Origin: Magnaporthiopsis rhizophila
Lineage: Eukaryota > Ascomycota > Sordariomycetes > Magnaporthales > Magnaporthaceae
DNA: 64,000 bases
Assembly: GCA_003049465.1 (NCBI GenBank)
Contig: PYSS01000008.1
Location: forward strand, 62,001-126,000
Reading direction: 5' to 3'
How positions within the stretch are numbered: position 1 is the stretch's first letter; every line of letters starts with the position of its first letter. Position numbers and translations under genes: made by a program. Of this stretch, positions 1 through 11,396 are shown piece by piece. Below the pieces are notes generated by a model, which saw only the letters and a list, made by a program, of their open reading frames with translations, ran no database searches and was not told the origin of the DNA.

Positions 1-236
1 GCAGTAGAGAGCCACTCGGCGTCGCTGACGGTCCCGTAGGGTCTCAGGGAGCGCCCGTAACGACGGCGAGATCCTTCCTTCCGTCCAGGTTGGAGACTCT
101 TGGGGGTATTCACATCCTTTGGTAACAGAAGCACCATACAGCCGCGGTATCAGCACGTGGTGGTGCCTTGCCGGAAGGCCTGGTGACAGCTTGTAGTATG
201 CGGCTCTATCGTGCTGAACGAGAGAGAAGGTCTCGT

Positions 237-431
237 CTATCCGGGATGCTGGACCCAGCCGCGGTCTGGGAGCTGCGCCAGGTGACGCCGGCGGCGGCGC
301 AGATCAAAGCGCAGAACGGCTTCGGCTTCGTGGCCGCGCACCGCGCCATGGTGGCCGCCGTCGACACGGCCCGCGTCTCCGGCCTGGGTATGGTCTCGGT
401 CAAGCGGTCGGGTTACTTAGGGTACGCCTAA
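237..431 (+). pseudogene. relic of an Ldh2-family (malate/L-lactate) dehydrogenase
   Basis: A 60-odd-codon stretch reads like the N-terminal third of the fungal malate/L-lactate dehydrogenase (Ldh_2) family: a 'LDPAAVWELRQVTP' segment, then 'NGFGFVAAHRAM', then 'ARVSGLGMVSVKRS'. In family members the last block continues into a conserved Asn-His-Phe-Gly motif. Here it reads Gly-Tyr-Leu-Gly and stops a few codons later. No plausible remainder follows; the next sequence is low-complexity repeat. The fragment is therefore probably a truncated, decayed copy. The possible ORF start at 168 adds about 23 residues that do not resemble the family. The assignment rests on remembered family motifs, not on a search. 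Confidence 0.55.
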
Positions 432-1275
432 CTGCACTTTGAGGGCTCGTTTGTGGACAGGCCTTATGTTTCTAGCTCCCCTTGAGCAGCGTCACGACGT
501 CAGATGAAGTGTGAGAAATGGGGTAAAGAGAGGGCCGTAAAGGAAAGGGGAAGCCTGGGAATAAGGCCATTAACATGTCCTTTAGCTGAATCAGAGGCGA
601 AGCTCGGAATAGTTTAACAATAGCCCTTGTCGACAGACGGACAGCAGCGAATCGGTAGGGTGTAGGGAATCAGCACGGAGCAGGGAACCAGTGAAGCGCA
701 CGGGGTCGGCAGAAAGCAGGCGTCGGGAGTCGGTAAGACACAGGGAATCGGTTGAGGGCAGGGCTCGGCAAAGCGTAAAAAGTTGGCAGGGAGCAGGGGG
801 TCGACATGGCGCAGAGGCCCGGCAGAGAGTGAGGAGTCGGCAGAAGCTAGGACTCAGCAGAGAGCAGGAAGTTAGCAGAGAGCAGGGAGCAGGGACAGAC
901 AGCCAGCCTACTGCGTATATACTTATGTTTATGGAGAACAAAGAGAGTTCTCTGTACGAAAGAGGACTCCTCCGTACTGCAGATACCGGAGGGCAGTATT
1001 TTCTTACGGGCTTTCGCTCTGGCATCGCCGCAACGCTGCCGCGAATCTGGAGTCCTTGCCGGGGGTCTCAGACGGCGCTTGACTGGATCGAGATCGTACG
1101 AGACGCAGAAGAGCTTTTCCATATTGATCCCACAGTCTCGAAGTCGGCCGTCTGGTTGACGGCGGAGCCGCGCTGTAGGAGGAGGGATGGCGTGTGAGGG
1201 GGTCGCAGGGAGCGGGAGCTTGCCGGGAAAGCGGCCTTGACGTTCGCTTTGCACCAATCACTGTACTCTTCCTCC
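432..1275. other. gene-free stretch with degenerate GGAGTCGGCAGA-like repeats
   Basis: No supported gene. From about 640 to 900 the sequence repeats variants of 'ggagtcggcagaaagcag' and 'gcagggagcaggg' at irregular spacing, which looks like a decayed purine-rich tandem repeat. Open frames here on both strands are repetitive (Ser/Arg/Leu-rich) and overlap one another, so I do not call them genes. Confidence 0.6.
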
Positions 1276-2101
1276 TTTTCCTCCTTTTCCTCCTTTTCCT
1301 CCTTTTCCTCCTTTTCCTCCTTTTCCTCCTTTTCCTCCTTTTCCTCCTTTTCCTCCTTTTCCTCCTTTTCCTCCTTTTCCTCCTTTTCCTCCTTTTCCTC
1401 CTTTTCCTCCTTTTCCTCCTTTTCCTCCTTTTCCTCCTTTTCCTCCTTTTCCTCCTTTTCCTCCTTTTCCTCCTTTTCCTCCTTTTCCTCCTTTTCCTCC
1501 TTTTCCTCCTTTTCCTCCTTTTCCTCCTTTTCCTCCTTTTCCTCCTTTTCCTCCTTTTCCTCCTTTTCCTCCTTTTCCTCCTTTTCCTCCTTTTCCTCCT
1601 TTTCCTCCTTTTCCTCCTTTTCCTCCTTTTCCTCCTTTTCCTCCTTTTCCTCCTTTTCCTCCTTTTCCTCCTTTTCCTCCTTTTCCTCCTTTTCCTCCTT
1701 TTCCTCCTTTTCCTCCTTTTCCTCCTTTTCCTCCTTTTCCTCCTTTTCCTCCTTTTCCTCCTTTTCCTCCTTTTCCTCCTTTTCCTCCTTTTCCTCCTTT
1801 TCCTCCTTTTCCTCCTTTTCCTCCTTTTCCTCCTTTTCCTCCTTTTCCTCCTTTTCCTCCTTTTCCTCCTTTTCCTCCTTTTCCTCCTTTTCCTCCTTTT
1901 CCTCCTTTTCCTCCTTTTCCTCCTTTTCCTCCTTTTCCTCCTTTTCCTCCTTTTCCTCCTTTTCCTCCTTTTCCTCCTTTTCCTCCTTTTCCTCCTTTTC
2001 CTCCTTTTCCTCCTTTTCCTCCTTTTCCTCCTTTTCCTCCTTTTCCTCCTTTTCCTCCTTTTCCTCCTTTTCCTCCTTTTCCTCCTTTCCTCCTTTCCTC
2101 C
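1276..2101. repeat. minisatellite, 9-bp unit TTTTCCTCC, about 90 copies
   Basis: The 9-bp unit TTTTCCTCC repeats without visible interruption from 1276 to 2085, about 90 copies by phase counting. Two 8-bp units (TTTCCTCC) and a T/C-rich tail running to about 2160 follow. The + strand is entirely pyrimidine and the - strand entirely purine. Because 9 is a multiple of 3, all frames stay open and yield artefactual proteins such as Arg-Lys-Arg, Gly-Gly-Lys or Leu-Phe repeats; none should be annotated. The array could form triplex (H-DNA) structures. Confidence 0.97.
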
Positions 2102-3294
2102 TTTTTTTCCCTTTTCCTCTTTTCCCTTTTTACCCTCCTTTTCCGTTTCCCTTTCCCCTTTTGGGCCATATTTTGGGGCTTTTCGGCGTAAATTGTACCT
2201 CGTCTTGTCTGTGGACGTGATGGATAAAGGCCTAGAGGCCAGGGCCGGGGCCTGATGAGATCGTCTGGCAAAAGGCAAGAATAGACAATCGTCCCAGGAG
2301 TTAGCAGCGTCAGGATTATGCCGGGCGGGAATCAGGGACTGTGTTAGAGGTAGGAAGGAGAGAGGGACGAAGGCAGGAGATGTGAGACTCCAGGGGGAGT
2401 GAAAGATGGAGGATGCCCCTAGCTAGCTCGCATTGCAGAGTCTCAGCCCTCTAGCAGCCAAGATGCACTCGGTTCCTTAGTTTTGCTTGGTTATCCGGTC
2501 GTGTTCTCTTGTTCTCTCGAGGTTTTGCGAATATGGCAGCTCGGCGACCCCTGAAAATAAGCGAGAAGAATACGTGAAAAGGGGGGAGACGAAAAGACGA
2601 GACAAAAGGCGTCCGCGGCGGAAGCGATGGCAGAGGCTCGAGTAGTACGCGGAGCCGACAAAAAGGGGCGCAGGGGCGAGGCTATCTCGGTCGGCGACTA
2701 GGAGGACCGCCATGCGGCGGCTCGAGGCAAAGCGGGAGGGGGCACGAATACAGGCGAGAAGAGAGGCGAGAAGAGAGACGAGAAGAGAGGCGACAAGAGA
2801 CACGAGAAAGGAAGCGAGACGGCATCTACGCAGTTGCTTGCTGCCTAGTGTACGCAGAGCGACCCCTAGTAGTCTCGGGAGTGAGGTTTTCCAGTTGTAA
2901 TCATTAGCGAAGGTTCTTCCAGGCTCCATAGGTGCTGAGACGCGTGAGCAGGGAGTTCATGCCCGCTTGTAGAGGCATAGATGCGTACTTCCCTCGGATC
3001 AGGAGTTTATCTACTAACGAGGCGAGAGCTCGAGCACCAACATAGGCAACAGGTGCTGTGACACGAGTTGCCATAGCACCTCCTTGGACAAGGACACAGG
3101 GGACGGAGACGATGGTAGTTCTGCGCCTGGAGCTCCTGTCGGACAGGGGCAGCAACACAGCCGGCTGGGCCAAGAACGTATCTCTTGTTGACCATATCGT
3201 CATCATCGGCAGCGCGGCCAGCGTCAGCGCTTACGCAGCTTGGAACATCCGATAGCTGCTTGTGTCTCTTTCTAGGGGACTTTATAGGCGCAGG
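2102..3294. other. gene-free stretch, partly purine-rich
   Basis: No supported gene. Around 2755-2820 there is a purine-rich run of 'gaagagaggcgagaagaga' type units. A minus-strand frame at 2904-3206 is protein-like in composition at its end but matches nothing I recognise, and it has no splice or start evidence. Confidence 0.5.
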
Positions 3295-5045
3295 GCAAGA
3301 TGCGGGACACGAGGCGGAGCATTAGACTCGAGGTCGAAGCTTTGGACTCGAGGCTGCAGTCTTGGACTCGGAAGAGAGCGCCTCGAACTCGGGGACGCCG
3401 CCTTGGATTCGCGGACGAAGCCTCGGACTCGGGACTAGAGCCCTCATCTCGAAAACGGCGCTATAGGATATGAAGACGAACTTCGGACGAGAGGAGTCGT
3501 AACTCAACGACGGTGCACGGACTCGACGCCGAAGCCTCGTACTTAAAGACGAGCTTGGACCGGGCCCGGGTCTCGGACTCGAGTATGGCGCTGTGGGATG
3601 GGAAAACGGGGCTTCGGGCCTCCGGAGGAAGTACGAGATTCGGGCCGTAGCCTTGGCCCGAAAACGAAGCCTTGGACTCAGGGAGAAAGCTTTAGACTTG
3701 TGACCGGGGCTTTGGCTTTGGACCTGGGACCGGGGCCTTAGCTCGAAGACGAAGCCTTGGCTCGAGAACGAAGCCTTGGACTCGCGGAGAAAACTTTGGG
3801 CTTGGGACCGGGGCCTTAAACTTAAAGGCTGTGCTCTAGGACGTGGACGGCGGGGTATTAGGCTCGCGGCGGAAGCTTTGGGCTCGTATGGGAAGCCTCG
3901 GGCTCGCGGAGGAAGCCCTGAACTTGAGGCCGGAGCCTTAAACTAGGAAAGAAAACCTTGGACTCGCGGACGAAGTTTTAGGCCCGGGGCCTTAACTCGA
4001 AACAATCCCTTAGATTCGCAAAAGAGGCCTTGGGCTTGGAGCCAGGGCCTTAAACTCGAAGGCGGTAATGCGGGATATGGAAGGCGAGATTTGGACTCGC
4101 GGAGGCAGTAAACTCGGGGCCGGGGCCTTGAACTCGGGGAGGAAGCCTCCGACTCGCGGCTTAAGTCTTAGGGCGGGGGCCTCATTTTGAAACAGTGCCA
4201 TGGACTCGCGGAGGACCTTAGGCTCACGGAGGAGGCTTTGAACTAGGGACCGGGTTTTAAACTCCAAGACGGTGCCGTAGGACATGAAAGACTAGTTTTT
4301 GGCTCGCGGAGAAGCCTTGAACTCACAGACAAAGTCTTAGGCCTCATCTCAAAACAGTGCTTAAGACTCATAAAGGAGGCCTTGGGCTTGGAGCCAGGGC
4401 CTTAAACTCGAAGACGATAATGTGGGACAGGAAGACGTGATTTGGGCTTGTGGAAGAAGTTTTAACTGCCGGGACCTCAAACTCGGGGAGGAAGCCTCGG
4501 ACTTGCGGCCTAAATCTTAAGGCCGGAGCCTCATCTTGAAATAAAGCCATGGACTCGTGGAGAAGGCCTTAAACTTGGAGTCGGGGCCTTGGACTCGAAA
4601 ACGGTGCCTTAAACTCGTGGACACATTCCTAGACTTGGGGGTGGGCCTTGAGCTCAAGGCCGGAGACTTTAAACTCGAGGAAGGGGCTTTAAGCTCGAGG
4701 GCGGTGCCTTAAACTTGAGTCCGGGGCCTTCGACGAAAGGACGGAGCCATGGCATACGAAACGGAGCTTTAAACGCGAGGACGAAGCCCTGGACTCGAGG
4801 CCGGGGCCTCCAACTCGGAGACTGAGCTCGAAATTTGAGAAGCGAGGCTTAGACGTGTAGACGGAGATTTGGGCCGGAAGACGAAGCCTTAGGCTAGAGG
4901 ACTGAGATTTGAGCCTCAAAATGGAGCTTTGTAACCGAGAAGGGAGTGGTTAACTTAACGATGGAGGCCTCGGATTAGAGAACAAAGCCTTGGATTCGAA
5001 GTTGAGGCCTTAGACTAGAGAACAGAGCCTTGGACGCGGTTCTCG
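3295..5045. repeat. degenerate tandem repeat, ~20-24 bp unit
   Basis: Variants of 'gaagccttggactcgcggac' recur head to tail across about 1.7 kb. Shared words are 'ccttggactcg', 'gccttaaactcg', 'ggggcctt' and 'ctcgcggaggaagcc'. Unit length drifts between roughly 18 and 24 bp and substitutions are frequent, so the array is old. Minus-strand frames give Ser-Pro-Arg/Leu-Arg-Pro-Arg repeats, which are by-products. No gene is evident inside it. Confidence 0.78.
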
Positions 5046-6441
5046 AAAGGCGGGACGATTCTAGGCCATGGGACGTGATATCGAGCGCGTGGGCAACGAC
5101 GCTAGGACGCGTCAAAGCGAGCCAAGGGCAATACTTGGCCTCGGGCTGGCAGCGGCTTTCTATACCGTTAAGCACCGGTCGTCTCTTGGCTGGTTGAGCC
5201 CGCTGTTGTGATTTCTTGGATTCTTGACCGGTTCCCGTGACAAACGTGTACTCGGAGTTGGCTGCCTATGCCCCTTTCCCACCTCCGGGACTGGCGAGGA
5301 GATGGAAAACGTCTCGTTGGGCGTGCGGTACATCATCTGTGGTGGGAGCAACTGCAATGAACTCCCGACGCGACCTCCTTGGCGAGAGAACGAGTTCCGG
5401 ACGGCGTAGTGGTAATGTAATAGTCGTTCTAAAGGCGGCGAACGGGCTGCTTGAGGAGAAACGGGTCCTGTTGGGATCAGGGGACAGGGGCGAGGAGACA
5501 AGGGCGGCGGGCTCTGTTAAAAGCTGAGAAAGGAGGAGGAGATGTGAATGTCCTAGACGAACACTATGAGAACAAGCTCGATAGATCTCTTCTCAGCGCG
5601 TCTTGAGCTTGCCCGGATTTGCCCCGTGTCCTTGACAAAGGGAGAGCGCTGGAAGCAGCAGCAGATGAGACTTTGAGTGGTTTTTTGTCCTGTTCACTGG
5701 ACCGGGTTGTCTATGTCCTCGGTGGTAGCTTGTCGAACTCGAGACCTTGCTCGGGAACGGAGAACCAGTCTTTGCGCATGCAGGCGACGTCTCTCGCGCC
5801 AGATCGAGAAGAAAGGGGCGCTCGCTCTTCTTCTCAGCGTCGCCTTGGACGGTATTCAGAGTCACCGCTTGATTTGCAGAGATGAGCATTAGTTCAGGAA
5901 GAAAAAGGGAATGGTGTAGACGCTTTGATCACTTGGAGAAGCGCATTCAAGGCATGGGCGAACTCTTTCGAAGCCTACGCTAGGCCTTCTTCGTTCGCGT
6001 CGCTATAACGCACAGCAGGGGCTACTTACATGGCGTTCAGATGTCAGAATGATACATAGGGTACCAGGCATATCGCGGACTTTTTGAAACAGTTCTGCAA
6101 AGTGCAAGGAGAAAGAGTCGCGATGTTGAATGGCTTGCAGGCCCTGTAAATGCTGAAGCGAGCAGCCCTCCATGACCCGTGCGTGGAGCGTGGAGCCCTG
6201 CAGCTCTAAACACAGGGATCTCGCGGGACATGGCTGGTTACGTAATCCACTAATCGACAACGTTCCATCGCCGCGTTCCGATGGAGAGGCACCGTGACAC
6301 CGTCCGAACGAGCCCCACGAACCACCCGATGCCAAGAGACGAGACCGCTCAAACCTGCCACCCGGAGACGCTCGAGACGCAAAAGCACTCGGGATAACCT
6401 CAGCCGCAGTGCTGGAGCACAGCCGCGACGATCGCCTCGCC
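5046..6441. other. intergenic stretch upstream of the XAP5 gene
   Basis: I see no supported gene. Several overlapping short frames exist on both strands without recognisable motifs. The final ~150 bp, before the ATG at 6442, should hold the promoter and leader of the XAP5 gene, but no specific element is clear. Confidence 0.5.
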
Positions 6442-8459
6442 ATGTCGAACCCGCCGCCGTCCAGATTCACCACCGGAAACCAGACCACGCACGAGCGCCT
6501 GACCACTAACACTGTCGGTCTCGTCGCGCTCTCTGACTTCCGGAAGCGCCGCGCCGAGGTCCTCGAACAGCAGGAGCGCGAGGTGCGCGAAAAGAAGAAG
6601 CAAGCCGCCGCCGCCGCCGCTGCCGCCGCTCAGACCCCAGATCGCTCTCGCACCGACACCCCCGCCACCGGCAGCGAGGGCAGCGAGGCCGAGCGCCAGC
6701 TCAAGAAGAAGAAGAAGACGACCAAGCGCGCCAAGGCCACCAATAAGCTCTCGTTCTCCGCCGACGGTGACGAGGACGAGGAGGACGACGATGCCGCACC
6801 TCCGCGCCTCCTGAAGAAAGCCCCCGCGAAGCCGCAGCCCAAGGGCGAGGGCGAGGCCTCCCCGGACGACGGGAACGAGGCAGCCGGGCCCGAGGACGCG
6901 TCGGGAGCCGCCGAGAGCAGCGGCAGGGATGACACGAGCGCCGGCGAGGCCAAGAGGCCGCCGGGCAGGGGCAAGGGCAAGCTGGCGCCCAACGCGTCGG
7001 TGGGCGTGATCCCGCGCGCCCTGACCAAGGCGGCGCTGCGCCGCGAGGCTGCGGAGCGCGAGGCGTTGCGTAAGGAGTTCCTCGCCCTGCAGGCCGCCGT
7101 CAAGGCCACCGAGATCGCCATCCCTTTTGTCTTCTACGACGGCACCAACCTGCCCGGCGGCACCGTCACCGTCAAGAAGTCCGACTTCGTCTGGGTCTTC
7201 CTCGACAAGAGCCGCAAGGTCGGCGCCAAGCTGGGCGTCGGTGGCGAGAGGATCATAAACGCGAGGCGGGACTGGGCCAGAGTCGGTGTGGACGACCTGA
7301 TGCTGGTGCGAGGGACCATTATAATTCCCCATGTTAGTAGCAGACCCCTTATTCCTTTTCCTCCTCCTCTTGCTGCTTCTCTTCCTATGGCTTTGCCTAC
7401 TCCTTTCCTACTTCTACTGCTCCTTTCCCTACTCCTTTCCCACTCGTTTCCTTATTTTTCCCTGTTCCTTTCCTTTTTTTTTTTTTTTTATCTTGCTTAT
7501 TCCTTACTTTTTACCGCCTTTTCCCTGCTTCTTTTCCTGCTCCTCTTTTTTATTTCTTTCCTATCTTTTTCCTATTTTCTCTTTTACCTTTTTTCTTATT
7601 TTTTTTCTTACTTTTTTTTTTACTTTTTTCCCTACTTTTTTCCCTACTCTTTTCCCTACTCTTTTCCTTACTCTTTTCCTTACTCTTTTCCCTATTTTTT
7701 TCCCTACTTATTTCCTTTCCTTACTGCTTTCCCTACTTCTTCATTTATTTATTTCCTGCGTTTTTTTACCCTTTTGTCCTTTTTTTCCCGCCCTTTTTCC
7801 ATCCCTTTTTTATTCCTTTTTATATTTTTCCCGCATTTTTTTCTTAATTTTTCCCTATTTTTATATCCCCTTTTTATTACGTTTTTATTATTATAACCTT
7901 TCCCTTTCCCACTCCTTTTGCTGCCATTTTTTTTTTTTCGTTTTCCTATTACCTTTCCTTTTTTTTTGCTATTTTTTTTTTTTTTTTACTTTTATTTTTT
8001 GCTCCTTTTTCTTTTCTTTTTTTTTTCTCTGTTCCTTCTCCCGTCTTTATTCCCCTTTCCCTCCTCCTCCCGCATACTCAGCATAGAAATTGACACATTC
8101 TTCTACAGCATTACGAGTTTTATTTCTTCATCATAAATAAGACGCTGGGACCGGGCAACCGCCCGCTCTTCAACTACAGCGTTGAGGCGCCACCAAAGAA
8201 GGAGGAGGGAGGGACCGAGGCTGGAGCTCCAGGAGGCTTGCTTCACCGAGCCGGAGAGCAAGAGCGAGCAGCACAGGTTCAGGCGCTCGAGGGTGCCCAG
8301 GACGATCCCAACATGACCAAGGTTGTCGATCGGCGCTGGTACGAGCGAAACAAGCACATCTACCCGGCGAGCATCTGGCAGGAGTACGAGCCCGACAAGG
8401 ACTACAGCAAGGAGGTCAGCCGCGACCAGGGCGGCAACACCTTCTTTTACTCGCGCTGA
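6442..8459 (+). CDS. XAP5/FAM50 family protein
   Basis: Predicted 413-aa nuclear protein of the XAP5 (FAM50) family, conserved eukaryotic proteins tied to chromatin or splicing-related functions. Exon 1 is 6442-7332 and exon 2 is 8109-8459; the intron (7333-8108) is phase 0 with donor GTTAGT and acceptor CTACAG. The N-terminal ~200 residues are charged and low-complexity, with Lys/Glu runs, an Ala tract and an acidic 'DEDEEDDD' patch. The family signature starts near residue 230: 'IPFVFYDGTNLPGG', 'VWVFLDKSRKVGAKLGVG', 'DWARVGVDDLMLVRG'. It runs across the splice junction into 'HHYEFYFFIINKT'. The C-terminus has the conserved 'RRWYERNKHIYPASIW'. I prefer the ATG at 6442 to an in-frame ATG 33 nt upstream because the protein there begins like fungal homologues (MSNPPPSRFTT) and the context (cgccATGtc) is better. 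The gene is oriented away from the repeat region. Confidence 0.9.
7333..8108 (+). other. 776-nt pyrimidine-dominated intron of the XAP5 gene
   Basis: This intron is several times longer than the 62-148-nt introns typical of this window. From about 7345 to 8070 the sense strand is almost only T and C, in 'tttttccctactttt' style runs with T tracts up to about 16. Only occasional A and rare G bases occur. The flanking coding frames join exactly at 7332/8109. Long frames inside it encode only Phe/Leu/Ser/Pro and are artefacts. Confidence 0.85.
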
Positions 8460-8847
8460 CCTCGTCATCGCCCCGTCTTCCGATGTACACGACCGGCCGG
8501 TGCCGAGACGATGTCTTCCTAGTCAAGCTCTGTTGGCTCAAGCAACGAAAAGCTTCATCCGGCTATCGCGGCTTGAAGTGCGTCTTGGCCGCGGCTCAAC
8601 ACTTATCACTGTCATATTACTGTCGTAAGGCTTCATATACCCAGACTTTGTTCTTGGATCATGTCCCCCGCTCAATTCCTAGATCAATACAGCTCCAGTT
8701 TCTCCAGTCCCGATGCCCCCCTCGCACGTAGGATTCCGGCCTCCTACCATCCGCCTTCCATAGGTGCGCCACCGTTAAATAACCGTGTCTCTAGAGCCCG
8801 GCTCTACTAGAAAGAAATCTCGATCGTGGACGTCCGCCGGGTCCGCC

Positions 8848-9351
8848 TCAGCGGCTTAGCGACCATACCAAGCACGAGAATCCTGCCAAGAACCACCAGC
8901 CTGGCCAAAACAGCAGCAGGAACACGGCGTTCCCAGCCGGACTCAGTATGGCCGTACCAATCTCGAACGACAAGCGTTTGTTCCAAGTTGGCCGCGCCTT
9001 GGAGTGGCTTCTGCGCTGCGGCCGTCGTCGACAAACGTTGGCCCACGAGCAGAGGGCTGTGATGCCTGTCTTGAGGGAGAACCTGCCCAAAGGGACCAGC
9101 CCGGCCAGCAGGGACATCTTAGCCATATCGGCTGCGGTCGAAAATTCCCACCAGACTGCAAGGCCCAGTGCAACGAGCGTGATCTGTAGCTTCCTGAGTG
9201 TCCTGATCGTCGGGTAAGGAGCTGTGAGGGCGGCTGGCAGCCTCACAGCCACTGTCCAGATAGCCAGCTCCGAAGCCGGACTGGATACGATAGATACGAT
9301 GGACATGGCCGGAACCGCGGCGTCGACGTGGGAGTGAGCAGCGCTCGGCAT
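8848..9351 (-). CDS. possible small membrane protein (hypothetical)
   Basis: Open frame of 167 codons with composition unlike random sequence. Hydrophobic stretches occur near residues 15-35, 50-68 and 72-90, with a strongly hydrophobic C-terminal segment containing 'SPAGNAVFLLLFWPGWWFL'. The middle (about residues 100-130, Arg/Ser-rich) reads less like protein and might be an unrecognised intron or a different start. No family recognised. It sits tail-to-tail with the XAP5 gene. The alternative is a chance frame in GC-rich DNA, so confidence is limited. Confidence 0.4.
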   Translation of the reverse strand: MPSAAHSHVDAAVPAMSIVSIVSSPASELAIWTVAVRLPAALTAPYPTIRTLRKLQITLVALGLAVWWEFSTAADMAKMSLLAGLVPLGRFSLKTGITALCSWANVCRRRPQRRSHSKARPTWNKRLSFEIGTAILSPAGNAVFLLLFWPGWWFLAGFSCLVWSLSR

Positions 9352-11396
9352 GTAGAGCCTTTGGAGGAGGTCTCTGTCTCGGTCGGTGCGCAGATAGGCG
9401 GCTGGGAGGAGGGTGTTCGTGGTCCTGTGCGATTTCTAGTCACTCACTCGACATCAGGAATCGTTGGATTCCCTGCAGAATTATATTCTGTTCGCCCCCC
9501 GTCTATCTCTATGCTCACATTCTTTGTCGTCCAACGTCCGGTGCCATACCTCACCTTCCCCTGTCCAGCTTCGACCCCAGCAATCTGGAGTGGGCTATCC
9601 ATACCTACCGACCTGTACCATACTAGACCATCAAGACCTCGACCATCCCCACGTGGCTCGGTCCCTTCAGCTCCTTTGTTCACCAACTGCGGCTTCTCCG
9701 CTCCCTTGCACCACGCTCGCAATGTCAGCGCCGCGCTTCCCCGCTGTCGTAGCAGACATCATCACGCAGCTGGGTCAGGTGTTTGTCTCGCGCGAAAGTG
9801 CCCCGCGAATGATTGCCTTCTGTTCTTCCGCTTGCCGCCTATCCTGTGCCGGTCTAGACAAAACACAGGGTCGTTCTTGGCCACCCGATTGCGTCAAGTA
9901 GCATGCGATTGGCCGGACTCGACTGCAAGGGGAGAGGCTCTGCAGCCCCGAGACGCCCGACAGGAGAACGTGGCTGTCCTTTGCACCTAATTGGTTGGAA
10001 TCGCCTCGGGCCCGGGTCTCGGTCCTGGTCGATCCCTGTCCCCTCTCCACTTCCGCTGCCATAGACGTACCATAATGCAAACTCTCAACTCTCATCAGCA
10101 AGGCCTCTCGGAGTCTTTCCCGATGCCAGCCAGCATCTCACATACCACCGCAATCTGTCGTCCGACAAGACCGCTCCTTTGGTACTAGTAGTTGGGGGGG
10201 TGAAAGACGTATCCATCGAGCCACTACCAACTTTGTGGCGCTCTGGACTCTATGCGCTCCATGCTTCTCTGCCCTTGTCCTGGCCTGGCGTGCCCCCGAT
10301 GGTAGACGTGAGCAGTAGACGTCCGGACCGCCTCAGCCCGGCACAGGATCCTCCGGCGCTCGACGGCTCTGGTGGCTATGCGCGCGACATCCATCAACAG
10401 CACCGGAGTTGTGGATGACCACAAAGCCCAGCTACGGCCCGCCTCCAGGATGATGGTCCAGTCGAGCGAGATGCTTCAACCCACGGAGAACCAGTCGTCT
10501 GGAACAAATGGCGTCTACAACCACATCAATCCACAACCGCTACTCTGATGGACAGTGTTATACGTACCTGGGCACCAAACTAGCCATGGACTTGTTTCAG
10601 CAGCGGGAAACATCTGACTAACCGCCAAAGCCCCTTCCTCTGTGCCCAGTTTTCCCGACAACGTATCTCACGTAGATCCCAGATACTGTCGTATCGTAGG
10701 TACGACCGGCCGCAAAATATAGCATGAAAAATTCTTTCGTAGTCGGTCCTACTAGACATGGCAAGCCTTAACTGGAGCCATGTATCAAGCAACACCAACC
10801 CGCTTGTGAATCCAGGGGCTGTTGTCCAACAGCTACAAGCTGGTGAAATATATAACTTATTCCCTTTCTCTTGAAAAACAAAAGCACGATTTTGAGTAAT
10901 CGCGAGCAACTACGCAACACATTTCGAATCTAGACAGTCTGTGCAAAATCCGGTTGTTCAAAGGAAATCGAAGCGGTGGTCGTGGGGGGACTGGTGCTGT
11001 ATTAAAAGTCTATGCTTGGACGCTCATCACATAGGAAAAGAATCCCGTGACGATCTTTATGCGTCGACGCTGTCCATGCATTACCGCTAGCAGAGAGATT
11101 CATGGCCGTTGGTTTGTCAAAGTTTACTTGCACGCGTGAGGCAGCACCGCTGGCAGCGGAGGGGCAGCAACAAGACCGCCCATTAATGAGGCCGTTAAAG
11201 GAGATTTAGGGAAAAGGGTATGGAGGACGGTGGCGCGCAACGCTGGATAACAGTGAAGCCAAGGGAGGGAGGAAGTATACGGCCGGCTCGAAACGACTAC
11301 ACTAGCAACGAAAGGGTTGTCCAGGGCCTGGGGGAGAAGACCGCTGTGCTGAATGCCGGAAAGGATAAACAAGTCATCAAAAATATACCATGCATC
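9352..11396. other. intergenic stretch, no supported gene
   Basis: About 2 kb. A pyrimidine-rich stretch leads to an ATG at 9722 followed by 'MSAPRFPAVVADIITQL', which resembles a gene start, but no continuing exon could be followed downstream. The rest shows only short unsupported frames. The distal end (about 11100-11396) is the 3' side of the minus-strand membrane-protein gene. Confidence 0.5.

Noticed and set aside
1004..2278. Long frames over the minisatellite giving Arg-Lys-Arg, Gly-Gly-Lys, Leu-Phe and Ser-Phe repeat proteins
   Set aside because: The 9-bp unit keeps every frame open; the products are pure repeat translations with no flanking gene structure.
2904..3206. 100-codon minus-strand frame with protein-like end ('VAYVGARALASLVDKLLIRG')
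   Set aside because: Not recognised, sits in repeat-rich DNA and overlaps an equally long + strand frame; evidence too weak for a gene.
3322..4919. Minus-strand Ser-Pro-Arg-rich frames in the degenerate repeat
   Set aside because: They mirror the repeat unit, are broken into short pieces and show no domain.
6400..7332. 310-codon minus-strand frame opposite the XAP5 exon
   Set aside because: Shadow of the GC-rich coding strand; Leu/Gly/Ala-rich with no motif.
7331..8136. Phe/Leu/Ser-rich frames across the XAP5 intron
   Set aside because: They are translations of T/C tracts; the flanking exons join cleanly across the region.
9464..10101. Possible gene starting MSAPRFPAVVADIITQL at 9722
   Set aside because: The start looks plausible but no downstream exons or motif could be linked to it.
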